NCBI GenBank assembly: GCA_951230915.1 | Contig: OX579638.1 | Location: forward strand, 24,756,696-24,820,695 | DNA length: 64,000 nucleotides | Source of the DNA: Antitrichia curtipendula | Lineage: Eukaryota > Streptophyta > Bryopsida > Hypnales > Leucodontaceae | Direction of reading: 5' to 3' | Translations under genes and position numbers: made by a program | In this document: one piece after another, positions 37,201 through 48,892 of the stretch | Numbering within the stretch: position 1 is the first letter of the stretch | Layout of the letters: every line of letters begins with the position of its first letter | Notes under the pieces: generated by a model | Database searches by the model: none | Seen by the model: the letters and a program-made list of their open reading frames with translations, nothing else | Told to the model about the DNA's origin: nothing

Positions 37201-38512
37201 TGCCAACAATGCATTTTTGTCATGACTTGCCAGTAATGAGAAGGTCAAGCTGAGGTGCCACCCCTAGGGAGAAAATGGGCCTCCCACTCTCGGAACCACG
37301 TAATTCACATCTTTCAACAACTTTCAAATCCGCATCCGCTGTAGCCGGCACTCCAAAGCACGTCATTAGCAAGTGAGCATCAGTGGATGTAGAAACGAGC
37401 GACAATCTACCCGCATTTTGCTGAAAGCACACACTCCCAATCCAACTTTAGTTAGTCCTGGACTAAGTCTTTACCAGGACACCCCGACCTCTTTTATATC
37501 ACCTTCTCTAATCTCACGACCTCTGTTCTCTCATCAGACCAGAGGAAACGGATATAGACTGTTCAAAACTCACTCTCTACTCTCCCTCACACTTTGTTAT
37601 GTCACAAGAAATTGCATACAAAAGTACAACAAGGAGTTTGATAAATGCAACAAGTTCCAGACCACCTCTTGTGACTCCAAAGTTCTTTCTGGATAAAATT
37701 GGAGAATACTCAAGTTTGGTGAATGGAATATCCTAAACCTGTAGTGTTCCTACAATAGTACAACAAGTGGATACAAAGGTGAACACATAACTGCAAATTC
37801 TTATTTTCCAACCAATTTTTTCCCTCTTGAAGCGAACACTAGCTTTCACCCATTATTAATGAGACCTGAGATGAGATGAGAAGAATCTTTCTCCAAAATC
37901 AATGATCTAATTAATACCCAATTTTGACACCCACTAAAATCACATTTGCATCCAACACTATTTTGTCACAATGTTATAAAATTTCATACGATCGCGAGCA
38001 TTTTGTGCACCTAGGGTGTATCATTAAAGAACTCAGAGCGAAATCAAGAAATTCAACCACGGTTACATTTTCAATCCTCCAAAAATTCGGAAGGTTGCTC
38101 ACCTCCGTAGCAGTATTATGCAAGAGCAGGGCTAAAATAGCGCCCTGGTGAAGCTGTCCTTGCCACTGACGCCTCTGCAATCGTCATAGCCACATGATCA
38201 ACAGCAAAGACTGAATAATCGAGTGTCTGAAAAATTGAGCTACAAAAACCGACTCAAAAATCTCCAAATCAGGTTCGAAATTGGGGCTATTACCAGAACA
38301 GGGTCTCGCAGGTTCCCTATGGAATTACTTTCGCAATTGCAAGAGGTTCTATTCCAACGCAGCTGCCCCAGCATGTCACAGAAACTCTTATCCTGGTGCC
38401 TGTGGGTTAAGCTTAGTTTCCTGAGAAGCCGAGCGGAAACGGGAGTGCAAATGCTGGCAGCATGTGCAAGTCCCATGTCTGGAATGTGGGAAATTCTTTG
38501 AGTGAAGATCAC
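34289..38512 (-). CDS. WD40-repeat protein, function unassigned
   Basis: Ten exons on the minus strand: 38512-38294, 38174-38103, 37420-37231, 36974-36851, 36325-36219, 36093-36036, 35747-35659, 35162-35095, 34960-34844 and 34522-34289. They give 425 residues in one frame. All introns are GT-AG except the third, which is GC-AG (CTG|GCAAGT). WD-type strands are seen at LRLWRL (about 167-172), FVKVWKL (207-213), ADGVLHMW (255-262), AGHDGHIRVW (302-311), GGADKFVRVW (344-353) and DAHGEVILWRF (near the end), which suggests a seven-blade propeller. The first 70 residues are basic and Ser/Cys-rich with few acids, possibly an organelle transit peptide, though this is not established. WD40 proteins are scaffolds, so no activity can be assigned. 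Confidence 0.82.
35493..35580. mobile_element. Stowaway-like palindromic MITE in an intron
   Basis: TA-bounded, about 84 bp. The left half (CTCTCTCCGTTTGGAAAT...TTCTCA) and the inverse of the right half (CCTCCGTTTGGAAAT...TTCTCA) match almost base for base, with a loop of about 12 bp. The CTCCGTTTGGAAA end is Stowaway-type. It lies in the intron between the seventh and eighth WD40 exons (35163-35658). Confidence 0.8.
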
Positions 38513-38711
38513 GGAGGTCTATCGACGTTGCAATTGCAGAGTGCAGTGGTTCTCACAAGGCTGTGAGAGTCTTGAAAAGTGACGCGGTGTGAAAGAGGAT
38601 TTTTTCTAGCCAGTTACATCGTATCCTCTTTAATATCACATTCGCTTTGGTCTCTGTATAATCACTATCACACTCGAGTGGTCGTGATTGGTACCACCCG
38701 TAGTCGACCAC

Positions 38712-39455
38712 TTAACCCCTAAATGACGGACCTATAACCACTGATTTTAGGCCTCAGTGCCTATCACTCAATTTGCTGAAATTTTGCAACTAGACATGTA
38801 TGAAAAAAATTTAATTTATTTTTCAGAGATGAAATTACATGTCTTCTTTACTTCACAAAAAATTTAGATTTTTTTGTGGAAAATTGATTTTTTTGAGAAT
38901 TTTTGAAGAAAAAGAGAAGAAAAATCACATCAAATAGAAAATTATTTAAAAAAAACTGAAAATTTCACCATGTGTGTATATTACAGTGACAAACATCATG
39001 GTGTAAATTCAATTTCCGTCTCATCCTATAATTAGAAAATAATAGACATTGAAAATACACCCAAAGTTCAAATTGCAATAAAATGTGCAATATTAAGAAT
39101 TTTTTCAAAATTCAAATTGGAGAAAAAACTAGATTAGATGACCTTCATTTTTTTAGTTGGGCTCAAACTCAAAAAATATCATTTTTGTGGAGAAATTTCA
39201 GACTTAGAGCAAGGAACAACAACTTCCCAAAATACACTAAAATAGCATATTTTGTGATCCGTTTTTTTTAATAACTTCTCATTTATGTGAAGATAGACAC
39301 TTGCATGACTACAAATTCAACTATACACTCTTTGTAATCCACCATGGAGGGTGAACAAAATTGAAATGGATGAAAAAAAGTTTCCAAGCAATGAACAGAT
39401 GACTGCACAGTCATCCAAACGCCAAAAATTGGCGTCCTCGGCGTTCCAGGGTTAA
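38712..39455 (+). mobile_element. TTAA-bounded 744-bp element
   Basis: It starts TTAACCCCTAAATGACGG...TATAACCACTG and ends GGCGTCCTCGGCGTTCCAGGGTTAA (the last 25 bases, described by position 39431-39455). Both termini match the short family (CATAACCGTGG near the start; CGTCCTCGGCG near the end), but the 500-bp interior is different. It may be a longer relative from which the 220-bp elements were derived by deletion. No transposase is seen. Confidence 0.65.
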
Positions 39456-39670
39456 CCCTTGGACAATGGGCTCATAACCGTGGAAATCATTTGTTTTGTC
39501 ACCATGTGAATTGTTGAATTAAAATAATGCAAAAGCACTCGTACTATTGTAGATAATCTTCCCTTTTCACACAAAATTAGAAGGATGAATAGTTGCACTT
39601 TTGTCCTATATAGAGAGATTCTTTATCATTCATCGGCCAAAAAATGTCCTCGGTGACGTTTATGGGTTAA
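39452..39670 (+). mobile_element. TTAA-bounded 219-bp inverted-end element, copy 2
   Basis: It starts TTAACCCTTGGACAATGGGC and ends GTTTATGGGTTAA. It is a full-length relative of 33932-34157, and its left TTAA (39452-39455) is the right TTAA of the preceding element. A partial diverged tandem copy follows to about 39855 (GGAAATCATCCC, AAAGCACTCACTAGAAGTC, GATGAATAGTTGCACTT). Confidence 0.75.
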
Positions 39671-40253
39671 AGAACGAAGGGGTGACTTTGGAAATCATCC
39701 CTTTTCATTACCGTGAATCATTGACTTTAGAAATAGCAAAAGCACTCACTAGAAGTCAAACTATTATAGAAGACCTCCCCTCTTCACAACAAAATTCTAA
39801 GGATGAATAGTTGCACTTGTGTCCTACTACAATGATTCCCTATCATCTATCATAACGCTTGGTGTTTGTGTCATGTAGGAAGATAGAAATCATAGGAATT
39901 GTAATTTTTTTGGTAATTTTATGCATTGAATGAAAATTATTATGAATTTTAAAAGCCAAAAGTTGGCCTCAACCCATACATGATGAATAGTCATTCAATA
40001 ACTACTTTCCTACTCACTATTTCCTACTTTCTTGCTCATTACCACTTTGGAACATGTATCATGACCTTATTAGTCCCAACCTTGAAAAGGAAAAAAAAAA
40101 CATTCCAAACTTTGGTTGGAAATTTGTTCCAACCTTGGTTGGAAATTGTTGCACTCTACAGGTTAGGTATTGATGCTTGGTTGGGAATAAATGGTTCTAC
40201 CATAGTTTTCAAAGTGTTGGTACAAACTATTATTGCTTCAAGATTAACCCGCC

Positions 40254-41141
40254 TTAACCCTTTAGTGACCAATCGACCACTTTGTGGTCGATTTTGGTAC
40301 TCTTGGTCTAATGCTATTCAAAATACATTTGATCACAAAAAACTCAAAGAGTAACGCAATTAGAGTGTCTTCATGCGCTTCAAACAAAACCAATTTTTAG
40401 GGAGTTGGAGCATTGATGAATTAGCTATGAGGTTGCAAACTCAAATGGCCTGGACCTTCAAATGGAAAGTGTTCAACAAAAATATAAAAAAATGTCAACC
40501 AAATTGTGAGATTTTTTTGTAACTTGATGTCTTGACAAGGCATAAGTGTTTATTTGTAATCTCATGAATGCCCAAAGTAAACTTATGCATTGGTATTTAT
40601 GTAGCGCAAATTCTAAAGGGTCATTCAAATCATTGATTTTTGAGAATTAAGGAAAGCAACTCAAATTCCAACAAGGCTCTAGAAGCAAACATGATGTAGA
40701 GGTACATTTCACTTTCTTCAATGTACCAAATCTGCACATTTTAGAAGGGTATTTGCATTGATGACCACAGATGACTATTTTTTGTGAACTTCAAAAATTT
40801 GTAATTAATTTTACAAAGCGTGAAAAAATATAAAACTACTTGGGTTAGATGCCTATTCTACTTGTCTTTTGTGGAAAATTTACTAAAAAATATTAAAAGA
40901 TGTTTCACCTCCCCAAAATTCAATTTTAGCCCTTAAAAGGTTCATTTATGGACCTTCTACCTTATTTATAGAGATTTGTACCGTTGGATGAGTTTGATTT
41001 TTTGTTAGGTTGAAGAATCTCCCTTATGGAAACACCTTATACGGTTTGATCTAAGACTATATCTTTAGAATGGCCACAAAGTTCACTTTCTTGAAAAACT
41101 ATGCCTGCCCCCCAAATCAACCACGGTCACTAAAGGGTTAA
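40254..41141. mobile_element. 888-bp element with perfect 17-bp TIRs at TTAA
   Basis: TTAACCCTTTAGTGACC at 40254-40270 is exactly inverted at 41125-41141 (GGTCACTAAAGGGTTAA). TTAA targets with CCC...GGG ends are characteristic of piggyBac-type transposons. The interior is AT-rich and non-coding, so the copy is non-autonomous. A Harbinger/Tourist origin (TTA or TAA target) is the alternative. Confidence 0.75.
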
Positions 41142-42950
41142 ACTATTGGACAGTAGCCTAAGTATTATTGGCGTATTTTTTTTGCAAAAAACGCACATAT
41201 TTTGAAATTAGAAATCATGTTTGCGAGATGTGAAGTGCTTGGATTTGTGACATCTACCAAAAGATATCAGCTACAAAAACATCAAAATCTTGAGGATTTT
41301 TCTATCTAAAGGATTCACTATAGTCCACTATCACCTAAGACTTTTTGAAGCTTTCCAATTATCTCTCTACATTGTACCGGATTAGCTACACAAGCGTCGT
41401 ATTCTTGAGGCAAAGGGTGAGCTGGTGAAAGTCGTAGTTCTATGCTATTATATTGCTAGGATACATCAACTTCTAATGTTGGTTGACAAGACCACATTGA
41501 AGATTAACCATTAGGAAAAATTTCAGCCTTGAACAAGGCTACAAGTTTGCATGGCAAAAGTGGAATTACAACTAAATTTTTTTTAAATAAATAAATAAAA
41601 TTTTAATCTGATGGGGCGTTGCTACGTCAAATTGGAGATTTTTTTTAAATATTTAAAAAAAAAATCCCTATATTTGCAGCACAATTGAAGTCAAACGGCC
41701 TTCTACAAGGTTTAGATTTTTGTCATGTATTTACATGCCATATCAAACCAAATATTAGTGGAGAGGTGGTTCTAAACTCCGTATACATTACCATTGGCAA
41801 TTACTTGGTTGTGTTTGCATACATTTTGGTGGGAAGGAAATAACTTGACCAATATGATTAGTGCATCAAATCTCTACCAGGATATACATGCATTGATGAG
41901 CAAACAATTGCACTAGTCATTTGAAGACTAATATAAGCAAATATTTGGAAGGTCTTTTAATTCCGTGAAGACATGTGCCCCAAACCAACACAATGACTCT
42001 TCCTTTGTTGAATTGGACCCAATTGAAGTGATCATTTGTAAATTAAGGCTTTAAAAGAAGCAACTACAACTCAATCCATTATATTTGTATATAAAAGGAA
42101 GAGACTTGACATTAGTAATAGGGGTGCCTAGCATCAACAAGCTTCAAGCAAACAACGCAATCAAAGTCTTTATTGCTTTACAAATCACTTTTAGAAAGTT
42201 TAGTTTAGTTGGTGACTTAATCTCAACTATTTTTTTCAAAAAATCTTGCAAACAAGATTGCTCTTGAACTTATGCAAAGTCTTTCAAGAAATAATTATGA
42301 CCAACCACTATGGGTCCTCGGAGACTCTCAACACAACTAGGAACAAAATACAAACAAGTGTTCTAACTCTTGCAATACCAATGACAAGGAGAGTGCATGG
42401 AAGTGATATTTAGCAATACAACTACATTACAATAGTACTCCTACTTAAAAGCTATACATACATCACTTTTCTTTTCTAGGGGCAATAAATGCTTAGAATT
42501 AGCAATGTATATTACAGAAAATTTGAACAGTGGAAAGGGCCATCAATTATTGCACAAGCTATTTCTTTTTATACTAGTCACACAAAGTCCTCCAATAAAA
42601 GTGTAATGAAACAAATTGGTAAATGGTTGTAAACTACTTTGGTGTTTTCATTTTGGTGTTTGAAATAGAGGTCATTGTTTTTGATTCCATGTTTATACAA
42701 CTTTTTGTGAAGTATTGATTTCCATTGTAATATATCATTGTAAATTAAAGGGTTGGTCAGTATGGACATTGTGGGATTGAAGCCTTGTCATTTTTTAATG
42801 TTTCATAAATGTGGCTAGTATAAAAAGAAATAGCTTGTACAAATGTGATAGTTTAGTCCCGAGATGCAATACATTAGGCAAAGGTCTAAGAAATTGGTAC
42901 AATCTTGCAAAAATTGTCAATTCAAGCTCTTGCCAGTAGATATAGTTGTA
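41142..42950. other. AT-rich gene-free stretch
   Basis: No coding exon is supported. The short frame at 42085-42267 has no domain. The 41500-41660 part weakly resembles the dispersed repeat at 27180-27340. Confidence 0.4.
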
Positions 42951-44993
42951 CAGTCAGGTCCAATTCAATTACGAATTCTAGACTTCCCCTTTGTCTAAAA
43001 CTATAGCATTGTCCATCCTTGCTGCCTTCCTTGCTTGCACGCCTTCAGGGCTCTGGGCGCCTACTTCTGCGATCTAGTGCTCCAGCTTGTCCTGCACCTC
43101 CCTACCATCCAAACACCGTATTCCTTGATTGCGTTGCCGAGTTATGAATTTCCATCTCATTACTACTTCAAACGTTGCCAACGCCAGCGTTTTCTTTAGC
43201 GGGGTCCTACTCCACCATGGACTTCCCTTTGGCGCCTCCGCTTGCGCTGCATATTTGCTTTCCATTGCTCCTCTCCCTCTATCCAATCCATTTGATTTTA
43301 ACAAACTCCGTTTCGCCGCATTCTGGCTTGCATTCCCGGTTCCTCTTCACCGCATCGCTTTTGCAATTCAAGCCATTTTTTTGCAGGGGGGGGGCTTATA
43401 CTCGCCCAATCGGGCTTGACCCACCGGAGGACCGCCAACATTTATAGTTTAAGTCTTCTTCCTTTGCTGATTTGGCCTGTGCTTCGGGCTTGGGCACCAT
43501 TCCCAGGCTATTCTTCTCAACTACACCAGGTTTTCCTCCCCCTTGTCAAGGTACTTTCTAGATTACATTCCGTGGCTTTCTGATTTGGAATTTGCATGAT
43601 ATTTTGTAGGTACATATGCTTTTGCTTGTTGCTTATTGGGGCTGATTTGTTGGCTTCATCCTTATTCTTTTTGGTAGCTTGTTTGCCAGTTTACTTTTCC
43701 ACCATCATTCCATCAATTTTCATCAATTTTCATCGTTTTCTACTTCGATTTTTTTTAAATTACCTTGCGCACTCGAACGTTAAGCGATCATGAGAGGGCT
43801 TTGATTGTGGAAATGCGTGAGGGTGGAATCAAATCCAACCACATTGCCGATTTAATGGGAATGCCACGTTCTATTGTGTCAATGGTCTTGACGAAATGGA
43901 AGAAATTTGGACGCGTTACTACAGGTAAACCCAAACTTCCATCAACAAAACTCTCAGATCATTCTCTTTGAGACCTCGCTCAACTCATCATGCAAGATCG
44001 GCGTCTTACTTTGGCAACACTTGCTGAAACTTTTGGAGTTCACCGAAACACAATTCGCAAGCATATTCGGCGGCTTGGATTTGGAAATCGCATCGCTCCA
44101 AGAAAACCCTATGTTAGTGTACCGCATAGAAATCAGAGATTTGCATTTGCTTGCAAGTATCGGCAGTGGACTACCGAAGACTGGAAGAATGTCATTTGGA
44201 CAGATGAGTCCTCCTTCAAACTTGGCAAAGAAAGTCGATGCATTTGGGTTTGGAGAAGAGTGCATGAGAAATATATAGACCGTTGTTTGGCACCCACTTT
44301 CAAATCAGGAAGAACGTCAGTCATGGTATGGGGTGCATTTACTGGATTTGACAAATGTCCACTCGTTTTTATGCCCCAAGGGGAGCAAACTGCTAATGAT
44401 TTCGTAAAACATGTTTACGAAGGTATTCTTTCTGGATTTTATTTCATGCACAATTCACCACAACAACTCATTCTCATGGAGGACGATGCTCCTGTACATT
44501 GTGTCAAAGTTCCAGAACTTTGGAGACAAGCTCATGGCATACCAAAATTGCAATGGCCTCTGAATTCCCCAGACTTGAACCCGATAGAGAACTTATGGAA
44601 GATCATGAAGGATTTACTTCGCCACCACAAAAAACCAAGCAACAAAGACGAAATGATGGAAACCATTAAAGCGGTTTGGGAAGAGGTTTCTCTTGAGCAA
44701 TTACAAAGCTTGATAGTAAACATGCCGGATCGAATTCAAGCAATTATTGCAGCAAGGGGTGGTAGCACTAGATGGTAGGTACTATGCACATCAAATCAAA
44801 AATATTACATGATATTTAAGTTTAGATGTAAATATTTGTATGGATAATAAACTACTCTTTACTACAATTGCAACGCAACTTGTCGTTTGGAAATCCGTTT
44901 GTTTTTGGCCAAGATATGGCTTCTTGAAGTTGTTGGATTTTGTAGTGAAAATTGACTGCGGTCCAAAATTCGTAATTGAACTGGACCTGACTG
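42951..44993 (+). mobile_element. Tc1-type mariner transposon with intact TIRs
   Basis: The element is 2043 bp. Its left end (42951-42977) starts CAGTCAGGTCCAATTCAATT. The right end (44967-44993) is its inverse with one mismatch in 27 bp. TA lies directly outside both ends (42949-42950 and 44994-44995), as expected for Tc1/mariner insertion. The inverted match even extends five bases past TA (AGTTG). The transposase frame occupies 43765-44778. The 43010-43560 leader is markedly GC-richer than the surroundings. Confidence 0.93.
43765..44778 (+). pseudogene. Tc1/mariner transposase (DD34E), one in-frame stop
   Basis: One continuous frame of about 336 residues is broken only by TGA at 43969-43971. 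The N-terminal part has two helix-turn-helix-like segments (HERALIVEMREGGIKSNHIA...; LAETFGVHRNTIRKHIRRLG) as in Tc1 DNA-binding domains. The catalytic triad is visible: Asp in IWTDESSF (codon 44203-44205), Asp in MEDDAPVH (44482-44484) and Glu in SPDLNPIENLW (44587-44589). Exactly 34 residues separate the last two, so it is DD34E. There is no ATG before the frame (TAA at 43756; first in-frame ATG at 43813), so either an upstream exon is spliced in or the start is lost. Known plant mariners are DD39D, so this copy is closer to animal, fungal or oomycete Tc1 types. Confidence 0.92.
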
Positions 44994-44995
44994 TA

Positions 44996-47900
44996 CAACT
45001 CTTTAAAGATCCAAGCAATGAGATCCTAGTCAACATTATATATTTTGAGCTCTGCCATAGGGCTTTCCATAAATGACCCCTTCGAATACGATGGTTTCTT
45101 TTTGGCTAAGGGAGAATCAACAATCTTTCCAACCTTGTCTAAATTTAGGTTGTTGTTGAAAATTAGTGGAGCTTATAGGTGAAGAAGGGGCAATGCTTGC
45201 TCTTCATGAAGTTGGTTGTGTCTTGGCAAAAATGGAGCAAAATCACTTCTAAGCCTAAGGTGTTTTGCTACAAGCTACCTTTTTTGTCTCCATCACTTGC
45301 AATCAAAAAGCATCCAAGCAAAGCCACGTTATGACGAATCTTCTAATTTGAGACATGATCAAGTTTTGCTCTTGTACCACCATATGTGCAAATCAACTCA
45401 AAATTTTTTGTTTCAAAACCTCAATTGAAATGACTAATAAGCCTCCCCAAATTGTCATTTTTCATATTAATTATAAAATAATTGCGGCCAGGAGGGGCTT
45501 CTACATAGACATTTTATTATGCTACTACTAGTATTGCCTACACTCTAATTACCAACAATTTTGTCAAAGTTTTGATTATTTTAAACTTGAAAATCAAAAT
45601 CTTTATACAATAAGAAAAGAAAATTTCTAAACCAATAGGAATACAAATCTAGACTTGTAGTATAAATGTAAAGCAAATTCTATGAAATTTGATTTTTTAA
45701 AAGGTAGATATGAGGTTGTAAGAACAAATACAATTCTATCAACATGTGTAATGAAACTTTTAACTCCAACTAAAATTGGAAAAAGGATCCAAAACAATAA
45801 AATGTCTAAGCAATAGAAGTAAAAAAATAAATAAATAAATGGAAGGGATATGAAATTCCTTCAACTCCTAAGGTTGTTGTACCCTCCAATACATTTCAAG
45901 CATGGCATAAATTATCAATCCATTGAAGGCTTTCAACCTCATAAATCAAATCGGGTCCATTTAGACATGTAAGGGTTAAAAAGACCCCTACATGATCCAA
46001 ATTGGACCATTTAGATTTGTAAGGGTTAAAAAGAGTAAGTCATTGAAGTTTTGAGGCCTTAGAAGGCTCAATTGTATAAGTCATAAAAAATGGAGTAGAA
46101 GAAGATAATGAAAGAGACTTTGGAAAAAGAAGAAAAACCTGCAAAATATGCTTAAATTCTTATCATCCTTGTGATATCCAAGTTGCTTATAGTGATTTAT
46201 TTTTGTAGAAGACACCAAAATTAATAGAACTACAAAAAAATATTTGTAAAAATTAGTACTCCATATAGTATAGTAAAATTTCAATTTGCACTAGTTTTAT
46301 TATATTAAAAAATAATATATCATTTTAAAACTAGTGTCATGCACACTAATTGAGTAAATTATTATGTTGACCAATGTTAAATATTTCAATATTTATTTTT
46401 TAAGGATTGGGCATTCAAAATTTAAACAACAATTGAATGCAAACATTTTTAAGCACAGGGAACCTTGTTTTTTTCATTCATCAAAATGTTTATAGATTCT
46501 TCTGTTCTATATGTCTTATTGTATATTGTAGATCTTCGATTGCAAATATTGTGCAGTTTAAGGGGTAGAAGTAAATTTTTCTACAAAAAGGTCCTTCAAA
46601 GATGACTCTTGTGAGGGAGACCATTAATGTAGTAGAAAATGACATGAGATAAAAAAATAGGGTCAATTCAATTTGTTGAAGGAAAAATTTACTTTTAATA
46701 GATCTACTATAGCATTGGTAATATGTGTTGTGTATGATTATATATAAAATAGGATATTGAAAAAAGCCTACATTTTTCTGTATAGTAGGAAAAAATAGGG
46801 TGCCAAACATTGAATCCCCTTTAAAATGCTAAGTAGGTTCAGTTTCTTAATGAATGGTTTAGGGAGATGGTTGTAATAATTGTCCTAAGTTTGAATTTGA
46901 ATTAAGCGCCTTAGTTTGAACTAGTGGGAAACGCTCCTAGGTTCAAGCTTGTGTGGTGGGAATATATTTGTGCTATGAATTTGCAATGGCTATGAAATTT
47001 GCTTCTAGCGCGTGTTGCAATCTCTACTAGACCACTTTTTCCAACTGTTGACTATGTGAGTGCTTCTAACATCATGTTTTGTGTTAGAGTTTGTACATTG
47101 GTTTTGTAATTTGGGCCGCGTTGTTCTTCGTTGTGTTGGTACATGGCTTACAATTTATGGTTGGTGATCCATGAGTTTTGCATTTGTTTAGGCTGTTAGG
47201 ATTCTTGTGCTTCATGCTTTGTTGAAAGGCTTCAATCAACAATGTACTCTTCTAATGTGGTATTCTTAGTACTTGAGGATTGCATGCTACAACACTTTGA
47301 TTCTGTATGTTTTGGCCCTTGGTTGTGTTCTTGATTTAACCCTTTCAATAGTACACTATTGGTATTGCATGGTGCATTAGTGCTAGTTCAGATGTTATAG
47401 AAAACTTGTTGCTTGCATGCTTGCTTTTGAAATGTGTTCACATTCCTCTTGGTATTCTCTAGTTCTAAAATGTACAAAAAAATAGGATGCTAAAAAATAC
47501 ATACCGGTAGATATGTATTTTCAAATAGAGAGAAAAAAATAAATGGTAAGGAGATAAATATTCTCCCATTATATACCCCATTATTGCACGTGGTTACCAA
47601 ATGTAAGGAGTGGGGGGTGGTAAACCATCTGAGAGATGACTTGAATAGATAAGTAGAATAATATTTTTGAAAGATCACCATTATTAGAAATGTTAGTTAA
47701 AATTAGAATTAGAAATTTTTAGTAATTTTTTTATATTAAATTTTTTTACTTTCAAATTAGTAATCCATTAACTTCATATAGTTTAAATAATTCAAAAGTA
47801 GGGAAAATTCATTATTAAATGTTTTTTTTATTCTTTTGTCTACAAGTTAGTATGTCTTATATGTCTTGGGTGACACTGAAGTCCAAAAAATATGAAATGA

Positions 47901-48740
47901 TTCCAATTAAATGTCAATTCTAGAGTTTGTCTTCTACAAATATATACTTGGGAAGTGCATGCATGCGTACAAGGGTTGTGCTTGACTCTGAACTTCTAAG
48001 GCTTACTCAACACCTACTATAAGGTGGAAGCACCCAAAACCGTCACTGTAAGGAATTCAGCATACTTGGAGGCATCATTTCAAAAAAATAAAAAATTTCT
48101 GATGTTAGCGAGAGAAAATCATGAATTTTCCAAAAAAAATTAGATTTTTCGGATGTCATATATAATTTCTATGATTTTTCAAAGTTGTGGGTCTCTAGAT
48201 CACTGGAACTGTCATGTAGGTGCACCCAAAACTGAACCCTGCGGAAATCAGCTCTTAAGCCAGTCAGATATTGGTAAGTGTCCTTCAAATATGTCAGCCA
48301 ATTAAAGCCAAGCATTTGGCTGATGGATTAACTAAAGTGTAGGGACATAATTGGGTGAGTCTAGGGTCCATGGCAAGGTACAGGGACGGGAATGGGTGTT
48401 TTCACCTTAGAGGCACATTTTGCACTCAAACCCCTAGCAATATATACTGCAATTGCATTCATTGTCAATCAATGTTTGGGAAAACCACCAGTAAGTTCAT
48501 CAGTGTTAGCTGGTAGAATTGGGAATAAACCTAGTTGCAATTTGAAAACATTAGATAAAACCCGATGAAAAAAACTACAGAGTACCAAATTACAATTTGG
48601 AGTAAAAAAGTTAAAAAACAAACCAGTTCAATATGGAAATTCAAGGAAAATAGCTGGTAAAACTCTATAAATATCCGGAACACTGCCGTCAATGGAGTCA
48701 ACTCCATAAACCTCCTGCCTACGTTACCTTTTATTATCAA
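44996..48740. other. AT-rich gene-free stretch with small repeats
   Basis: No gene is supported. There is a 52-bp tandem pair at about 45954 and 46006 (CCATTTAGA then ATGTAAGGGTTAAAAAGA-like). There is also a direct repeat of GCACCCAAAAC near 48036 and 48224, about 190 bp apart. Homopolymer A/T runs are common. Confidence 0.45.
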
Positions 48741-48750
48741 GTTGTGATGG

Positions 48751-48843
48751 GGCCCAGGATGACGTGGACTGCCAAGTTGATGACGTCACTCCATCTTCCT
48801 TTAGACCTAAACCCCCAGCCGTGGAGTCCATAAACCCTAAACC
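48751..48843 (+). promoter_or_regulatory. Site II, TGACGTCA and telo-box upstream of RRS1
   Basis: GGCCCA (inverse of the site II motif TGGGCC) is at 48751-48756. A palindromic bZIP-type TGACGTCA is at 48781-48788. A telo-box TAAACCCTAAACC is at 48831-48843, all within 145 bp of the RRS1 start. Site II plus telo-box is the known promoter pair of plant ribosomal-protein and ribosome-biogenesis genes, which fits the gene it precedes. Confidence 0.6.
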
Positions 48844-48892
48844 TCGAGGTTTTCCCCTGTCGAAGCTCAGTTTTGCAGGCAATTCTACAGCC

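Noticed and set aside
43129..43447. Two overlapping frames in the leader of the Tc1 element as a second transposon gene
   Set aside because: No domain is recognisable and the frames overlap in different phases. Probably leader or promoter sequence.
48764..48892. Longer RRS1 start extending the first exon upstream
   Set aside because: The extension begins at GTG, has no family similarity and covers the promoter motifs. The ATG at 48893 fits the family.
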